Below are positions 16,793 to 26,727 of a stretch of DNA of 64,000 bases, piece after piece (the stretch's first letter is position 1; every line of letters starts with the position of its first letter). This DNA comes from Agrobacterium salinitolerans (GTDB lineage Bacteria; Pseudomonadota; Alphaproteobacteria; Rhizobiales; Rhizobiaceae): contig NZ_MRDH01000006.1 in NCBI RefSeq assembly GCF_002008225.1, forward strand, positions 1,097,598-1,161,597, in the 5' to 3' direction. The notes beneath the pieces were generated by a model that saw only the letters and a list, made by a program, of their open reading frames with translations, searched no databases and was not told where the DNA came from. The translations under genes were made by a program, and so were the position numbers.

Positions 16793-17950
16793 ATGAGAAA
16801 CCATACGCTTTCGTGGCAGGCTGCATTCCAGCCGAGCCATATGCCGGATATTGCCAATGCGCTGGCCGATGCATCCGGCCTGCGCATCGAGATCGACCGC
16901 CGTCGCGGCCGTGGCGCCGGGCTGAACCCGGATGGACGCTTCGAGACCCTGCAGCACGAGGTTTTCGACGATGGCTGGCAGACTCTTGAGGACATGCCGG
17001 AATTCCGCACCGAGGTGCAGGTGGAAAAGCCGCGCAGCATCATCACCCGCAATGAATCGCCCGACATCCCCTTCGACCGCTCCATCAATCCCTATCGCGG
17101 CTGCGAACATGGCTGCATCTATTGCTTTGCGCGCCCTACGCACAGCTATATGGGGCTTTCGGCCGGGCTGGATTTCGAGGCCAAGCTCTTCGCCAAGCCG
17201 GATGCGGCAAAGCTGCTGGAACGGGAACTGGCGAAGCCGGGCTACAAGCCGCGGGTGATCGCCATCGGCACCAATACCGATCCCTATCAGCCGATAGAGC
17301 GCGAATGGCGCATCATGCGGCAGATACTGGAAGTGCTGGCGGAGGCCGATCATCCCGTCGCCATCGTCACCAAATCGGCGCTGATCAGGCGGGATATCGA
17401 CATTCTGGCACCGATGGCCAAAAAGGGGCTCGCCAAGGTCGGTATTTCCGTCACCACACTGGACCGGAAGCTCGCGCGCAACATGGAACCGCGCGCCGCC
17501 ACGCCGGAGAAGCGGCTGGAAGCCGTCAAGGCGCTGACCGAGGCCGGCATTCCCGTGGCCGTGATGATGGCGCCCGTCATTCCGGCGCTCAACGATCATG
17601 AGATCGAACGTATTCTCGAGGCCGGCAAGGCTGCCGGTGCGACCGAGGCGTCTTATGTGCTTTTGCGGTTGCCGCTGGAGGTGAGCCCGCTCTTCCGCGA
17701 TTGGCTGCTGCGCAACTATCCGGACCGCTACCGTCATGTCATGTCGCTGGTGCGCTCCATGCGTGACGGCAAAGACTATGACGCGGAGTTCGGGAAACGC
17801 ATGAAGGGTGCCGGCCCCTATGCCTGGCAGATAGGCAGGCGTTTCGAGATGGCGACAAAAAGGCTCGGCCTCATCCGCCGTGGCATCCACCTACGCGACG
17901 ATCTCTTCGTTCCGCCGGGCGGTGCAGGCGTGCAATTGTCGCTGCTTTGA
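16793..17950 (+). CDS. PA0069-family radical SAM protein (SplB/COG1533-like)
   Basis: 385-aa radical SAM protein. The 4Fe-4S/SAM motif CxxxCxxC is C104-C108-C111 (CEHGCIYC), with the upstream NPYRGC and following FARPTHSYM that mark the PA0069/Rv2578c group, relatives of spore photoproduct lyase grouped as putative DNA-repair photolyases. Later conserved segments are IGTNTDPYQPIER, VTKSALIRRDIDIL, and SVTTLDRKLARNMEPRAATPEKRLEAV. The ATG at 16793 has a GGGAG site; the TTG frame at 16760 is less likely. A LexA box upstream suggests DNA-damage induction. The chemical substrate of this family is not established. Confidence 0.9.
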   Translation: MRNHTLSWQAAFQPSHMPDIANALADASGLRIEIDRRRGRGAGLNPDGRFETLQHEVFDDGWQTLEDMPEFRTEVQVEKPRSIITRNESPDIPFDRSINPYRGCEHGCIYCFARPTHSYMGLSAGLDFEAKLFAKPDAAKLLERELAKPGYKPRVIAIGTNTDPYQPIEREWRIMRQILEVLAEADHPVAIVTKSALIRRDIDILAPMAKKGLAKVGISVTTLDRKLARNMEPRAATPEKRLEAVKALTEAGIPVAVMMAPVIPALNDHEIERILEAGKAAGATEASYVLLRLPLEVSPLFRDWLLRNYPDRYRHVMSLVRSMRDGKDYDAEFGKRMKGAGPYAWQIGRRFEMATKRLGLIRRGIHLRDDLFVPPGGAGVQLSLL

Positions 17951-18286
17951 AAGACCGATGCTGAAAAGAACTCGGCCTGATCGAAGCACCATACGGAACG
18001 TGCGGCGATATCAGGCAGACTATGACAGGGAGCGGTGGCCTCTTTTATAGACCCGCCACACTCCCACGAAATGCCCGGTGGGTTTTCCCTGGCCTGCCGG
18101 ACATTGCCCCCGGAACCGCCGCCTCGCGTGCGATCGTTTTTCCTCCGCCGCCCCGTTGGAGGATCAAAGGTCATGATGACCTCAGGGGCACGGTGAGCCA
18201 CGCCCCTTGACCCCGGCTCACCGTGCCTGTCATCGCCCGCTTCCGGGGGCTTGCAGGAGATCGGGTGTGTATGCGAGTTTCGCCGC
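17951..18286. other. Intergenic region between radical SAM gene and rnhB
   Basis: 336 bp with no convincing gene. It holds the 18187-18227 hairpin and, before that, a GC-rich stretch whose short open frame (18022-18210) lacks family features or a ribosome site. Confidence 0.5.
18187..18227. promoter_or_regulatory. Perfect 13-bp stem-loop in the rnhB leader region
   Basis: GGCACGGTGAGCC at 18187-18199 pairs exactly with GGCTCACCGTGCC at 18215-18227 over a 15-nt loop. No U-tract follows, so a simple terminator is doubtful; it ends 59 bp before the rnhB start. Confidence 0.5.
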
Positions 18287-18940
18287 ATGAAACGCACGAC
18301 CACACCCGATTCTCCTGCTCTTTTCGACCTTGCCGATACCGGCCCGGATTTTTCCTTCGAACTGGAAGCGAAAAAGAAGGGCCTCTGGCCCGTGGCCGGC
18401 ACGGATGAGGCAGGCCGGGGACCTCTGGCCGGACCGGTGGTTGCGGCAGCCGTCATTCTCGATCCGGACAATATTCCCAAGGGTATGGACGATTCCAAGA
18501 AGCTGACGAAGCAGAAACGGGAAAGCTTGTTCGTCCAGATCATGGAAAGCTCGATCGTATCCGTCGCCTCCTCCGGCCCCGGCCTGATCGACAGCGTGAA
18601 TATCCTGCGCGCCAGCCTCGACGCCATGCGCCGCGCCGTGCTGGGCCTCGAAATCTCCCCTGCCCTCGTTTTGGCCGACGGCCGCGACCGCCCGCCCGGC
18701 ATCGCCTGCGAAGCCAAGGCCGTCATCAAGGGCGATTCCCGCTCCCTCTCCATCGCCGCCGCCTCGATCGTCGCCAAGGTGACCCGCGACCGGATGATGG
18801 AACGAGCGGGTGTGGTGCACACATCCTACGGCTTCGAAGGCCATGCCGGTTACGGCACGCCGGCCCACCTGCGCGCCATTGAAAGCCACGGGCCTTGCCC
18901 GCTGCACCGGATGAGCTTTCGGCCGCTGAAGCGGGATTGA
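18287..18940 (+). CDS. rnhB: Ribonuclease HII
   Basis: Removes RNA from RNA-DNA hybrids, including single misincorporated ribonucleotides. The start [13 protein letters not shown] gives 217 aa, close to the family norm. The catalytic motif is [16 protein letters not shown] (Asp and Glu near 33-34), followed by [12 protein letters not shown], a third acid in LADGRDRP, and [15 protein letters not shown]. The C terminus has [11 protein letters not shown]. In many rhizobia rnhB lies near the ATP synthase F0 genes; here it is convergent with them and separated by the S41-like gene. Confidence 0.96.
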   Translation: MKRTTTPDSPALFDLADTGPDFSFELEAKKKGLWPVAGTDEAGRGPLAGPVVAAAVILDPDNIPKGMDDSKKLTKQKRESLFVQIMESSIVSVASSGPGLIDSVNILRASLDAMRRAVLGLEISPALVLADGRDRPPGIACEAKAVIKGDSRSLSIAAASIVAKVTRDRMMERAGVVHTSYGFEGHAGYGTPAHLRAIESHGPCPLHRMSFRPLKRD

Positions 18941-19022
18941 TGACAACTAATGGAGTTCCAACCAGAACAACAGCTATCGACCCGATCTGGACATCGACGA
19001 GCAACTATGCGCACCGTAAATC

Positions 19023-20198
19023 ATGTCCCTGACGCAAGATCTCGAGAAAATTCTGGACACCGTCCTGCCAACCGATCCCAGCTTTCGGCGGATCGAACAG
19101 GCAATGATAGACAACTGCATTTGTGACATTCGACGATACGCTTTGGAGGGCTCCAAAGAGGCTTTTCTGTTTTCCGCGATGCGCCTGCTCGCACTTCCCG
19201 ACAACGGACACACACGGCTGATCCCGAACGATTGCATCTCGGTGCTGCCGCTGAGGTTCGTGAGCGTCGGGACGGCGGTGCAGTTAACTGAAACGGCACT
19301 GGAAACAACTGCACCAAGAGGAGAGCTGATAGCAGTCAACGGCACACCGTTGGGCCAAATTGAAGCCGCCGCAGAAAAATTTCTGGCAGGAACACGTCAG
19401 AGGAAAAGGGTCATCGGACCGATTCTTCTCGCATGGCCGTATGCATTGACCCGCCTCGGTTTCTCTTCAAAAGAGAATACGACCGAATATTGCGTGAAAG
19501 ACGATAATGGGCGGATATCCAATTTCAAACTGGAGAACGGGCAGACAGTTCCTGCACCGATGCTTTACCCGAGAAACGAGCATGGCAAGGCTGATCCAGC
19601 CTGGAAACCCGAGCGATTTGTGGAGATCGAGGACTGGCAGGGGCTTGGGCTTTCAATATCATTGCCAAGTTTCTTCGATCCAAGCGAAACTGCGCTGCCG
19701 AAAGCCATCTCCGGTGCGGCGGGGCATGTAAGCGCCTGCCCGAACAAAAAACTCTTGATTGACGTTCGCGGAAACACCGGTGGCGACTTCCTTCAAACGA
19801 TGCCCTTGATCGACGCCATCTCAGAAAACGCGGGCGGGCAGGTCGCTGTGCTTGTCGACAAATTCACGTTTTCCGCAGCGATAGTATTTGTAGCCATTCT
19901 CAAACATCGTCTGGGACGCAGGCTCAAACTCATCGGGGAAGAAATGGGCGACGGGTTGAGTTTTTTTGCCGAGGGAGGGTTGCTCGATTTGCCGACTAGC
20001 GGAGCGGTCGTTCGATACTCATCAGCATTTCACGACTGGGAGAACGGAACCAGCAACGAAACCACACCGGCTGAGATCGCGCAGCAAATGGTCCCGGCAG
20101 GAAAACTGAATTTGGATTGGGAATGGGTCATAAGGTCGACTGCTGAGAATGCACAAGGCGCGTTCTATCAACAAGTGCTAAAGAGTCTGAACGATTAG
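19023..20198 (+). CDS. S41-like peptidase domain protein, no signal peptide
   Basis: 391 codons. The helical N terminus leads to DNGHTRL (60-66), a motif conserved in the front domain of secreted S41-type proteases. A PDZ-like stretch (GELIAVNGTPLGQI) follows, then the protease core with LLIDVRGNTGGD (244-255) and VDKFTFSAAIVFV, where Ser284 is the expected nucleophile. Unlike most relatives it has no signal peptide and would be cytosolic. A stop codon lies two codons before the ATG, which has no good ribosome site. Base composition looks more AT-rich than rnhB and atpF around it. It could be a transferred or decaying gene, but the frame is intact. Confidence 0.72.
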   Translation: MSLTQDLEKILDTVLPTDPSFRRIEQAMIDNCICDIRRYALEGSKEAFLFSAMRLLALPDNGHTRLIPNDCISVLPLRFVSVGTAVQLTETALETTAPRGELIAVNGTPLGQIEAAAEKFLAGTRQRKRVIGPILLAWPYALTRLGFSSKENTTEYCVKDDNGRISNFKLENGQTVPAPMLYPRNEHGKADPAWKPERFVEIEDWQGLGLSISLPSFFDPSETALPKAISGAAGHVSACPNKKLLIDVRGNTGGDFLQTMPLIDAISENAGGQVAVLVDKFTFSAAIVFVAILKHRLGRRLKLIGEEMGDGLSFFAEGGLLDLPTSGAVVRYSSAFHDWENGTSNETTPAEIAQQMVPAGKLNLDWEWVIRSTAENAQGAFYQQVLKSLND

Positions 20199-20527
20199 AC
20201 GAGCGGCGGCTCAGCCCACACTGCTGACGGTCGACCCTCGGAAAATGCTGCGCCAGGTATGGAATGGCCGCCTTCGCTTTCGGCGCCACGGCAATCATGC
20301 GATGCACACTTCATCCGTTCGCTTCTGGCGCAAAGCGGAAGCGCAATCCGACATTGAGTATCAAAAACAATAAAGCCAATCACCGCCCCTCCGAGGGAGG
20401 CCTGCTGGAGCGCATGCCGCATTTCCATAGTACAGGCGGCACCATATCCCGAACCAGCTTTTCCACCTCAAACAAAAAACCCCTCACGGCGTGCGCCGGA
20501 GGGGTTTTGAACAATGCCGAGATGAAC
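20199..20527. other. Convergent intergenic region, S41-like gene / atpF
   Basis: 329 bp holding the terminator at 20474-20508. I see no further gene; the rest is composed of AT-richer unstructured sequence. Confidence 0.5.
20474..20508 (-). terminator. Terminator of the ATP synthase F0 operon
   Basis: AAAACCCCTC pairs with GAGGGGTTTT around a GC-rich loop that is itself self-complementary (CGGCG/CGCCG), with TTTTTTG following on the minus strand just after the atpF stop. Confidence 0.88.
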
Positions 20528-21013
20528 TCAGTTCAGCTTAGACTTCACTTCGCCGATCGTGGCGGCGAAAAGTTTGGCCTTTGCGGCAGCCGTTGTCTTT
20601 TCCGCCAGCAGCTTCTCGGAAGCGGCGATGGCGATGTCGACGGCGGCGGAACGGACGGCGCCGATGGCGTCTTCTTCGGCCTGCTTGATCTTCTGTTCCG
20701 AAAGGGCCGTACGGCGGGCGACGAATTCTTCCGTCTTCTGCCTGGCTTCTTCCGTCAGCGCTGCTGCTTCGCGTTCAGCGGCAGCAACAATACCTGCGGC
20801 TTCGGCTTCTGCTTCCTTGCGCTTGCGCTGGTATTCGGCCAGCAAGTGCTGAGCCTCTTCGCGCAGGCGCTTGGCTTCGGCCAGCTCGTCCTGGATGTTC
20901 TGGGCGCGCTCATCCAGAGACTTGGAGAGCATGCCGGGAACCTTGAGATAGGCGATCAGAACGAAGAAAAGGACGAGACCGACGAGAGCGAAAAATGATG
21001 CATCAAATGCCAT
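20528..21013 (-). CDS. atpF: ATP synthase F0 subunit b
   Basis: 161-aa peripheral stalk subunit. One N-terminal membrane helix (ASFFALVGLVLFFVLIAYL) is followed by a long charged coiled coil (DERAQNIQDELAEAKRLREE and on) that reaches toward F1 delta. The gene is last in the operon and starts one base after the b' stop. Together with b' it forms the b-b' heterodimer typical of phototrophs and many alphaproteobacteria. A strong terminator follows. Confidence 0.95.
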   Translation of the reverse strand: MAFDASFFALVGLVLFFVLIAYLKVPGMLSKSLDERAQNIQDELAEAKRLREEAQHLLAEYQRKRKEAEAEAAGIVAAAEREAAALTEEARQKTEEFVARRTALSEQKIKQAEEDAIGAVRSAAVDIAIAASEKLLAEKTTAAAKAKLFAATIGEVKSKLN

Positions 21014-21014
21014 A

Positions 21015-21656
21015 TCAGGCTCCCTTCACGGCAGAAGCGGCAGCGATGGCGGCCTTGACGTCGGCATCCTTGACCTTGGCGCCGACCAGCTGGTCAACGA
21101 TTGCGGTCGCGGTTTCCTCGGCGATGGCGCCGACATCGGCGAATGCCTGATCCCTGATGCCGGCAATGCGCTTTTCGGCGGCGGCAAGCTTTTCAGCAAG
21201 ACCAGCTTCGATAGCGGCGCGGTCGGCATCAGCCTTGGCCTTGGCGGCGTCACGGGCCGCGGAGCCTATCGAGCTTGCCTTGGCGCGGGCTGCCGCGAGT
21301 TCTTTTTCATAGGTCTCGACGGCTGCGTCGGCTTCGCTTTTCAGCCGTGCCGCCTCATCGAGATCCTGTGCGATGCGTCCATGACGGTTCTCGAGAATGC
21401 CGCCGACGCGCGGAACGATGACCTTCTGCATGAGCAGATAGAAAAGGCCGAACGTGATCGCCAGCCACAGGACCTGCGATGCATAAGTAGACTGGTCGAA
21501 CGGCGGGAAAACGCCGGAAGCGCCGTGTTCGGCGCCGTGCGCCACACCGGTTTCCGTGTGCGTGGCTTCCGGTTGCGGCTGGCCGACAGCCGGAGTTTCC
21601 GTATGCGTTTCACCTACGGTCGGTGCTGACTGGGCATAAGCCTCGGTCACGAACAT
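21015..21656 (-). CDS. atpG: ATP synthase F0 subunit b'
   Basis: 213-aa second stalk subunit. The start MFVTEAYAQ is chosen because GGAGG sits 5 bp ahead; a GTG two codons earlier overlaps that site. A Glu/Thr/His-rich N-terminal extension precedes one membrane helix ([18 protein letters not shown]), then [21 protein letters not shown] and an Ala-rich coiled coil. The order b' before b matches rhizobial F0 operons. Symbol use varies (atpG, atpF2, atpX). Confidence 0.93.
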   Translation of the reverse strand: MFVTEAYAQSAPTVGETHTETPAVGQPQPEATHTETGVAHGAEHGASGVFPPFDQSTYASQVLWLAITFGLFYLLMQKVIVPRVGGILENRHGRIAQDLDEAARLKSEADAAVETYEKELAAARAKASSIGSAARDAAKAKADADRAAIEAGLAEKLAAAEKRIAGIRDQAFADVGAIAEETATAIVDQLVGAKVKDADVKAAIAAASAVKGA

Positions 21657-21735
21657 GCTCACCTCCAGGGGTACTGCAAATGCGAAGGATCACGGCACGC
21701 CATTCGCGGGCCGTGATCCAGACCTGATGCCGGTA

Positions 21736-21963
21736 TTAAACAGCGAACAGGAGAAGGAGAGCTACGAGCAGCGAGAAGATGCCCAGAGCTTCCGTAACGG
21801 CGAAGCCGAATACCAGACGGCCGAACTGGCTGTCGGCAGCAGAGGGGTTGCGCAGTGCGCCGGACAGGTAATCACCGAAGATACGGCCGAGTGCGAGGGA
21901 CGTACCAGCCATGCCGAGGCATGCGAGACCTGCGCCGATGTACTTTGCTGCTTCCGCTTCCAT
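21736..21963 (-). CDS. atpE: ATP synthase F0 subunit c
   Basis: 75-aa proteolipid that forms the rotor ring. Two membrane helices flank the polar loop SGALRNPSAAD. The proton-binding carboxylate is the Glu in FAVTEALGIF of the second helix. The length and the glycine-rich first helix (GAGLACLGMAGTSLALG) are standard. It lies between atpB and the b' gene. Confidence 0.97.
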   Translation of the reverse strand: MEAEAAKYIGAGLACLGMAGTSLALGRIFGDYLSGALRNPSAADSQFGRLVFGFAVTEALGIFSLLVALLLLFAV

Positions 21964-22036
21964 GTGAGACTCCTTGAGATATAGGTTGTTGCGGCTATCT
22001 TTTGGCGCCCGTTGCCGGGGCCAGCGACTTTACTTC

Positions 22037-22786
22037 TCAGTGACCACCATGCACGGCGTCGTTCAGGTACATGCAAGTCAGTACCGCGAACACATAAGCC
22101 TGCAGGAAGGCAACGAGAAATTCGAGAGCGGTCATGGCGACCGTCATTATGAGAGGCAGGACAGCACCGCCGACGCCGAGCGCGCCGAGCGCGCTCATGG
22201 AGGCGACGAAGCCTGCGAAAACCTTGAGCGTGATATGGCCGGCCAGCATGTTCGCGAAAAGACGAACGGAAAGGCTGATCGGGCGTGACAGGAACGAGAT
22301 CATTTCAATCGACGCGACCAGCGGCAAAAGCGCCTTCGGCACGCCCGAAGGGGCGAAGATGCCGAAGAAATGCAGGCCGTGCTTGTAAAAACCATAAACG
22401 ACGACCGTGCCGATAACGAGGCAGGCGAGCGCGAAGGTGACGATGATCTGGCTGGTGACCGTGAAGAAATACGGGAACATGCCGAGAAGGTTGGCCGTCA
22501 GCACGAACATGAAGAGCGAGAACACGAACGGGAAGAACACCATGCCCTTCTTGCCGGCGCCTTCGCGCAGCATGGAGGCGATGAATTCATAGGACATTTC
22601 GGCAACGGACTGCATGCGCGTCGGGATCAGACCGCGGTTCGACGTTGCGAAATAAAGGAAACCGGAAGCCGCAGCCACGGTCGCGACCATGAAGAGCGAC
22701 GCATTGGTGAAGGAAAAATCGACGCCGCCAATTTCGATCGGAATGATCGGCTGCACCAAGAACTGATGGGTCGGATCGTTTGCCAC
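22037..22786 (-). CDS. atpB: ATP synthase F0 subunit a
   Basis: 249-aa membrane subunit that forms the proton half-channels against the c-ring. Several hydrophobic helices are seen, with the conserved [14 protein letters not shown] holding the essential Arg, and [19 protein letters not shown] near the end. The 60-bp gap to atpI and 73 bp to atpE fit one transcript. Confidence 0.97.
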   Translation of the reverse strand: MANDPTHQFLVQPIIPIEIGGVDFSFTNASLFMVATVAAASGFLYFATSNRGLIPTRMQSVAEMSYEFIASMLREGAGKKGMVFFPFVFSLFMFVLTANLLGMFPYFFTVTSQIIVTFALACLVIGTVVVYGFYKHGLHFFGIFAPSGVPKALLPLVASIEMISFLSRPISLSVRLFANMLAGHITLKVFAGFVASMSALGALGVGGAVLPLIMTVAMTALEFLVAFLQAYVFAVLTCMYLNDAVHGGH

Positions 22787-22846
22787 CGGCTGCCCTCTTT
22801 ACCTGTCGCCGCCTGTCGCGGCATCTCAACTGTAAGGAAAAACAGC

Positions 22847-23212
22847 CTAAAGGCCGCCTTTTCCACCCTCATCCTGCCTGTCCGCCTTCTCAAGTAGCGG
22901 CGGCTTGGCCACCGCGCCCGTGGAGCGCAACACATTCAATACGCCTGCGCAGAAACCGAGAAGAAGAAGAACGATCATCCCCCACGGCGTCGTGCCGGCA
23001 AAATAGTCCAGAAGATAACCCAGCATAGCGCCGACCACGATGGCAGAAATGAACTCCGATGAGAGCTTGACCGCCATCGCAAAACCTTTCCGGTTTTCCG
23101 CAGCGTTGGTCTCCGCCCTCACTTCCGCCTCATCCTCCGCCTTCACCTTCGCCAACTCATCGGCTAGGCGCTTGCGACGCTCGTCCAGACTATCGTCACG
23201 GTTGCCAGTCAT
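22847..23212 (-). CDS. atpI: ATP synthase assembly protein AtpI
   Basis: 121-aa first gene of the F0 operon. A charged, Lys/Glu-rich N terminus precedes two membrane helices (FISAIVVGAMLGYLLDYFAG and WGMIVLLLLGFCAGVLNVL), the layout of the AtpI/AtpQ family that helps assemble the c-ring and may take part in Mg2+ supply. It is less conserved than the other subunits. A promoter-like pair lies about 105-134 bp upstream. Confidence 0.9.
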   Translation of the reverse strand: MTGNRDDSLDERRKRLADELAKVKAEDEAEVRAETNAAENRKGFAMAVKLSSEFISAIVVGAMLGYLLDYFAGTTPWGMIVLLLLGFCAGVLNVLRSTGAVAKPPLLEKADRQDEGGKGGL

Positions 23213-23316
23213 CTTAAAATCCCACCCATTTTCTCCGTTCCAGCCATGCCAGAACCCTTTGGAGTTGTAAACGGTGACGGATTAAGCCTGTTCCAGCCCG
23301 CTCTGAAGTCGCGCGC

Positions 23317-23346
23317 AACATAGTTTTAGGGGCTTCTCTAGTCAAG
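23317..23346 (-). promoter_or_regulatory. Putative housekeeping promoter of the F0 operon
   Basis: Minus strand CTTGAC and CTATGTT are spaced by 17 bp, close to the alphaproteobacterial sigma70-type consensus (CTTGAC-N17-CTATAT). It lies about 105 bp before the atpI start. Confidence 0.5.
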
Positions 23347-23482
23347 GCACTGTCGACGGTTGTTTCGACACAAATTAATCATGCAAAAACAACGGCTTGA
23401 CATCAAGTCGCGGTTTGGCGGCGATGTTTCCCCAGGGAATCGGCATTTTTGACACGCAAAATGCGACAAATTGGCGGTGGTA

Positions 23483-24646
23483 TCAGCTCCAGCCGCCGCC
23501 ATAGGTACGGTAAAACACGTGCAAACCTATCCTGCCGACCTTTTTCATCGTGCGACCCCAGGCGGGACGCACATAAACGGCGTGATAGTGGGTTGCCGAT
23601 CCCACTTCCTTCAACCAGATTTTGCCAGCCGTTGTGGCCATTGCCACTTCGCGCGCCATTTTCCAGTGGCGTTCGGAATTCACGCGATCCTTGATATTGT
23701 CGCAGGCGAAGGAAAACTGGCAGCGGTTGCGCCAGTCCTTGTTCTGGTAAACGACACCGCAGATGGTTTTCGGATAGGCGGGATTGCGCACGCGGTTGAG
23801 GATGACCTGTGCGACCGCCGCCTGTCCCTTCACCGATTCTCCGCGCGCCTCGAAATAGATGCCGGAGGCGAGGCATTGTTGTTCGGCTGCCGAAAATACG
23901 GCGGCGGGCAACGGGGTGGCCGCCCAGGCGTGGTCGCCCTCGGCGATTTGCGGCACGAAACGGCCGGCGTCGGGCTTCTTGAGAATGGCGTCGAAGGGTG
24001 ACTCGCGGGCGAAATCCGGTTCGGCCGGCGCATAGGCCGTGGCAAGAATATCCGGCGTACGATTGTTGATGAGTTCGGCCAGCATCGGCGAGACGCTTCT
24101 GTCCGCCTTCTTTTCCTCGCGACGGAAATAGAAGGAGGCGAGTTCCACGTCCTTGCCACGCTTCGGTTTGACGAAAGCGGTGCGGTCCTTACGCTTCAGC
24201 GGCTCGATGTCCAGCATGCTGGTGCGCTGCAAGACGGAACCGGCGGTGAAAGCCTTGGGCGGCTGCATGATTTCGGTGGCGACGACACGACCCTTCTTGG
24301 CGGCGCGGTTGACGCGCTCGCTGTCGGGCGTCGTTGCCTCGCCCTTCTTGTTGGTGACGAAAGCGACCTTGCTGCCATTGGGCAGGGTCATGCCGCCGCC
24401 GTGCAGCGCCGCCTCCCCTGCGGCATCGTTGAAGGTGAGCGAGGCATTGTGTACCGAGCCCGCCGGAGAGGCCGTCAGCACCATGCGCCATTGCTCGCCG
24501 CCATTATCCAGACCGGCCAGAAGCGAGGCCAGATCCGCGCGCGCAGCGAGGGAGGGAAAAACGAGCCAGGCGGCAAGGCCGAAGACGACGGGCGAGGTCC
24601 ATTTTGACGCCCACGCCTCACGGGACACGGGGGACCGACGACGCAT
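23483..24646 (-). CDS. SleB/CwlJ-type cell wall hydrolase
   Basis: About 387 aa. The N terminus has a short basic stretch and one membrane helix (SPVVFGLAAWLVFPSLAARA), likely a signal anchor. A Ser/Thr/Ala-rich linker follows. The C-terminal Hydrolase_2 domain starts near EQQCLASGIYFEARGESVKGQAAVAQVILNR, with the catalytic Glu in FEARGE and conserved PKTICGVVYQ, CQFSFACD and THYHAVYVRPAW. Such proteins cut peptidoglycan glycan strands and occur in rhizobia outside sporulation. The start MRRRSPVSRE has an AAGAG site two bases away; a longer in-frame start at 24688 is possible. Confidence 0.88.
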   Translation of the reverse strand: MRRRSPVSREAWASKWTSPVVFGLAAWLVFPSLAARADLASLLAGLDNGGEQWRMVLTASPAGSVHNASLTFNDAAGEAALHGGGMTLPNGSKVAFVTNKKGEATTPDSERVNRAAKKGRVVATEIMQPPKAFTAGSVLQRTSMLDIEPLKRKDRTAFVKPKRGKDVELASFYFRREEKKADRSVSPMLAELINNRTPDILATAYAPAEPDFARESPFDAILKKPDAGRFVPQIAEGDHAWAATPLPAAVFSAAEQQCLASGIYFEARGESVKGQAAVAQVILNRVRNPAYPKTICGVVYQNKDWRNRCQFSFACDNIKDRVNSERHWKMAREVAMATTAGKIWLKEVGSATHYHAVYVRPAWGRTMKKVGRIGLHVFYRTYGGGWS

Positions 24647-24792
24647 TACTCTTTTCGAACGCAAAACCAGCACTCCGAACACCGACAACCAAATTTGCTA
24701 CAGGTGTTCGAGAATCTCTTATTAACCTTGATGCTTGGTTAACGCCGCGCGCGGACGCGGATTCACGTTAATGTGTAACCATCTTCTAATAG

Positions 24793-26712
24793 TCACACGA
24801 CGACGTGCGAACCCAGCTCCACCACGCGGTTGGCCGGAAGGCGGAAATAATCCGAGGGATCGGCGGCGGTTTCGGCGAGCGCGATGAACAGGCGGTTCTG
24901 CCAGCCCGGCATGCCGGATTTCGGATCCGGCACCAGCTTGCGGCGGCCGAGATAAAACGAGGTCGACATGATGTCGAACTTGTAGCCGGTGCGTCTCAGA
25001 TAGCCCAGCGCCTGGGTGACATTCTGCGTCTCCATAAAGCCGAAATGCAATTCGACCACGGCAAAACGGTCGCTCAGCTTCGTCAGCGTATAACGCTCTT
25101 CGGGGTGGACGCGCGGCTGGTCCTCGGTGCGGATCGTCAGGATGACGTTCTTGTCGTGAAGGACGTGGTTATGTTTGAGATTGTGCAACAGCGCCGCCGG
25201 CGCCGTCTCGGGATCGCCGGTAAGGAAGATTGCCGTGCCGGACACACGCACCGGCGCATGGGCGCTCTCCTTTTCCACCGAGGCGACGAAGGCCTTCAGC
25301 GGCACATCGATGCGGCGGGTCTTGGCAAAGAGTATCTTTGAGCCGCGCTGCCATGTGGTCATGATGATGGTGAAGGCGATGGCCAACAGCACCGGCACAT
25401 AACCGCCGTCGTGGATCTTCAGGAGGTTCGCTCCGAGGAAGATCAGTTCCAGCAGCAGAAGCGGCGTCAGCACCGCAAGCGCCAGCCAGATCGACCATTT
25501 CCAGCGCTTGCGCACGAATTCGAAGAACATCAGGCTGGTGACGACCATCGCGCCGGTCACGGAAATACCGTAGGCGGTGGCAAGCGCATCCGAACTCTTG
25601 AAGGTGATGACCAGTGCGACGACGCCGAACAAGAGGATGGTGTTGACGGCCGGAAGGTAAATCTGCCCCGTATTGGTTTCCGAGGTGAAGAGGATTTCCA
25701 TGCGCGGCAGATAACCGAGATGGATCGCCTGGCGCACGAGCGAAAACGCGCCCGTTATGACCGCCTGGCTGGCGATGATGGTGGCGGCGGTTGCCAGAAT
25801 GACGGCCGGCAGGATCGCCCATTGCGGGAACATCAGATAGAAGGGATTGGACATCGCCGCCGGGTCTTTCAGCACCAGCGCGCCCTGCCCGAGATAATTC
25901 AGCGTCAATGCCGGGAAAACCAGACAGAACCACGCCCACTGGATGGGACGACGGCCGAAATGGCCGAGATCGGCGTAAAGCGCTTCCGCCCCCGTGATCG
26001 TCAGGAAGACCGCGCCGAGCACGACGACGCCGTAGAAACCTTCATTGGCCAGAAATTCCACCGCATGCCACGGATTGAAGGCGAAGAGGATGCTGAAGTC
26101 ATCGGCGATATGAAGAAGACCGGCCAGACCCATGACGATGAACCAGACGGCGGTGATCGGTCCGAAGAATTTCGCCACCGTGCCCGTGCCGTGGGACTGG
26201 ATGGCGAAGAGGCCGATGAGGATGCCGACGGAAATCGGAATGATGAAGGCGTCCATTTCCGGCGTGACGAGCTTCAGGCCTTCCACCGCCGAAAGCACCG
26301 ATAGCGCCGGCGTGATCATGGCGTCGCCCAGAAACAACGCCGCGCCGATGAGGCCGAGCACGATGAGAACGCTGCGGTGGGTGCCAGCCGTCTTCATCAG
26401 CAGCGCCAGCAGCGAGAGCGTTCCGCCCTCGCCGTCATTGTCCGCACGCAGAAGAAGCGTGATGTATTTGAACGTCACGATGATCGTCAAAGCCCAGATC
26501 ATCAGGGACGTGAGGCCGATGACTTCTTCCTGCGTCACGCCGTCATAGGCGATCGGCCGAAGGGCTTCGCGGAAGGCGTAGAGCGGGCTGGTGCCGATAT
26601 CACCATAGACGACGCCGATGGAACCAAGGATCGCGGCATAAAGCCCTTTGTTCTGATGCTTGTCATCCGCATCCGGTTTCTCGGCAACATCCTTGTCGAC
26701 GATTTGAGACAT
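24793..26712 (-). CDS. kup: KUP/HAK/KT family potassium transporter
   Basis: 639-aa low-affinity K+ uptake protein (K+/H+ symport). About twelve membrane helices fill residues 30-450. The family signature [21 protein letters not shown] lies at about 31-51, followed by the [12 protein letters not shown] and [17 protein letters not shown] motifs. The cytosolic C-terminal tail is typical, ending [11 protein letters not shown]. It is co-directional with the CorA gene upstream, only 22 bp away, implying an ion-transport operon. Confidence 0.97.
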   Translation of the reverse strand: MSQIVDKDVAEKPDADDKHQNKGLYAAILGSIGVVYGDIGTSPLYAFREALRPIAYDGVTQEEVIGLTSLMIWALTIIVTFKYITLLLRADNDGEGGTLSLLALLMKTAGTHRSVLIVLGLIGAALFLGDAMITPALSVLSAVEGLKLVTPEMDAFIIPISVGILIGLFAIQSHGTGTVAKFFGPITAVWFIVMGLAGLLHIADDFSILFAFNPWHAVEFLANEGFYGVVVLGAVFLTITGAEALYADLGHFGRRPIQWAWFCLVFPALTLNYLGQGALVLKDPAAMSNPFYLMFPQWAILPAVILATAATIIASQAVITGAFSLVRQAIHLGYLPRMEILFTSETNTGQIYLPAVNTILLFGVVALVITFKSSDALATAYGISVTGAMVVTSLMFFEFVRKRWKWSIWLALAVLTPLLLLELIFLGANLLKIHDGGYVPVLLAIAFTIIMTTWQRGSKILFAKTRRIDVPLKAFVASVEKESAHAPVRVSGTAIFLTGDPETAPAALLHNLKHNHVLHDKNVILTIRTEDQPRVHPEERYTLTKLSDRFAVVELHFGFMETQNVTQALGYLRRTGYKFDIMSTSFYLGRRKLVPDPKSGMPGWQNRLFIALAETAADPSDYFRLPANRVVELGSHVVV

Positions 26713-26727
26713 GATGATCCTGGCTCC

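Noticed and set aside
16676..17890. 404-aa minus-strand open frame opposite the radical SAM gene
   Set aside because: Antisense to a gene with intact catalytic motifs; typical high-GC shadow frame.
18022..18210. 62-aa frame in the radical SAM/rnhB gap
   Set aside because: No ribosome site or family features; overlaps the hairpin region.
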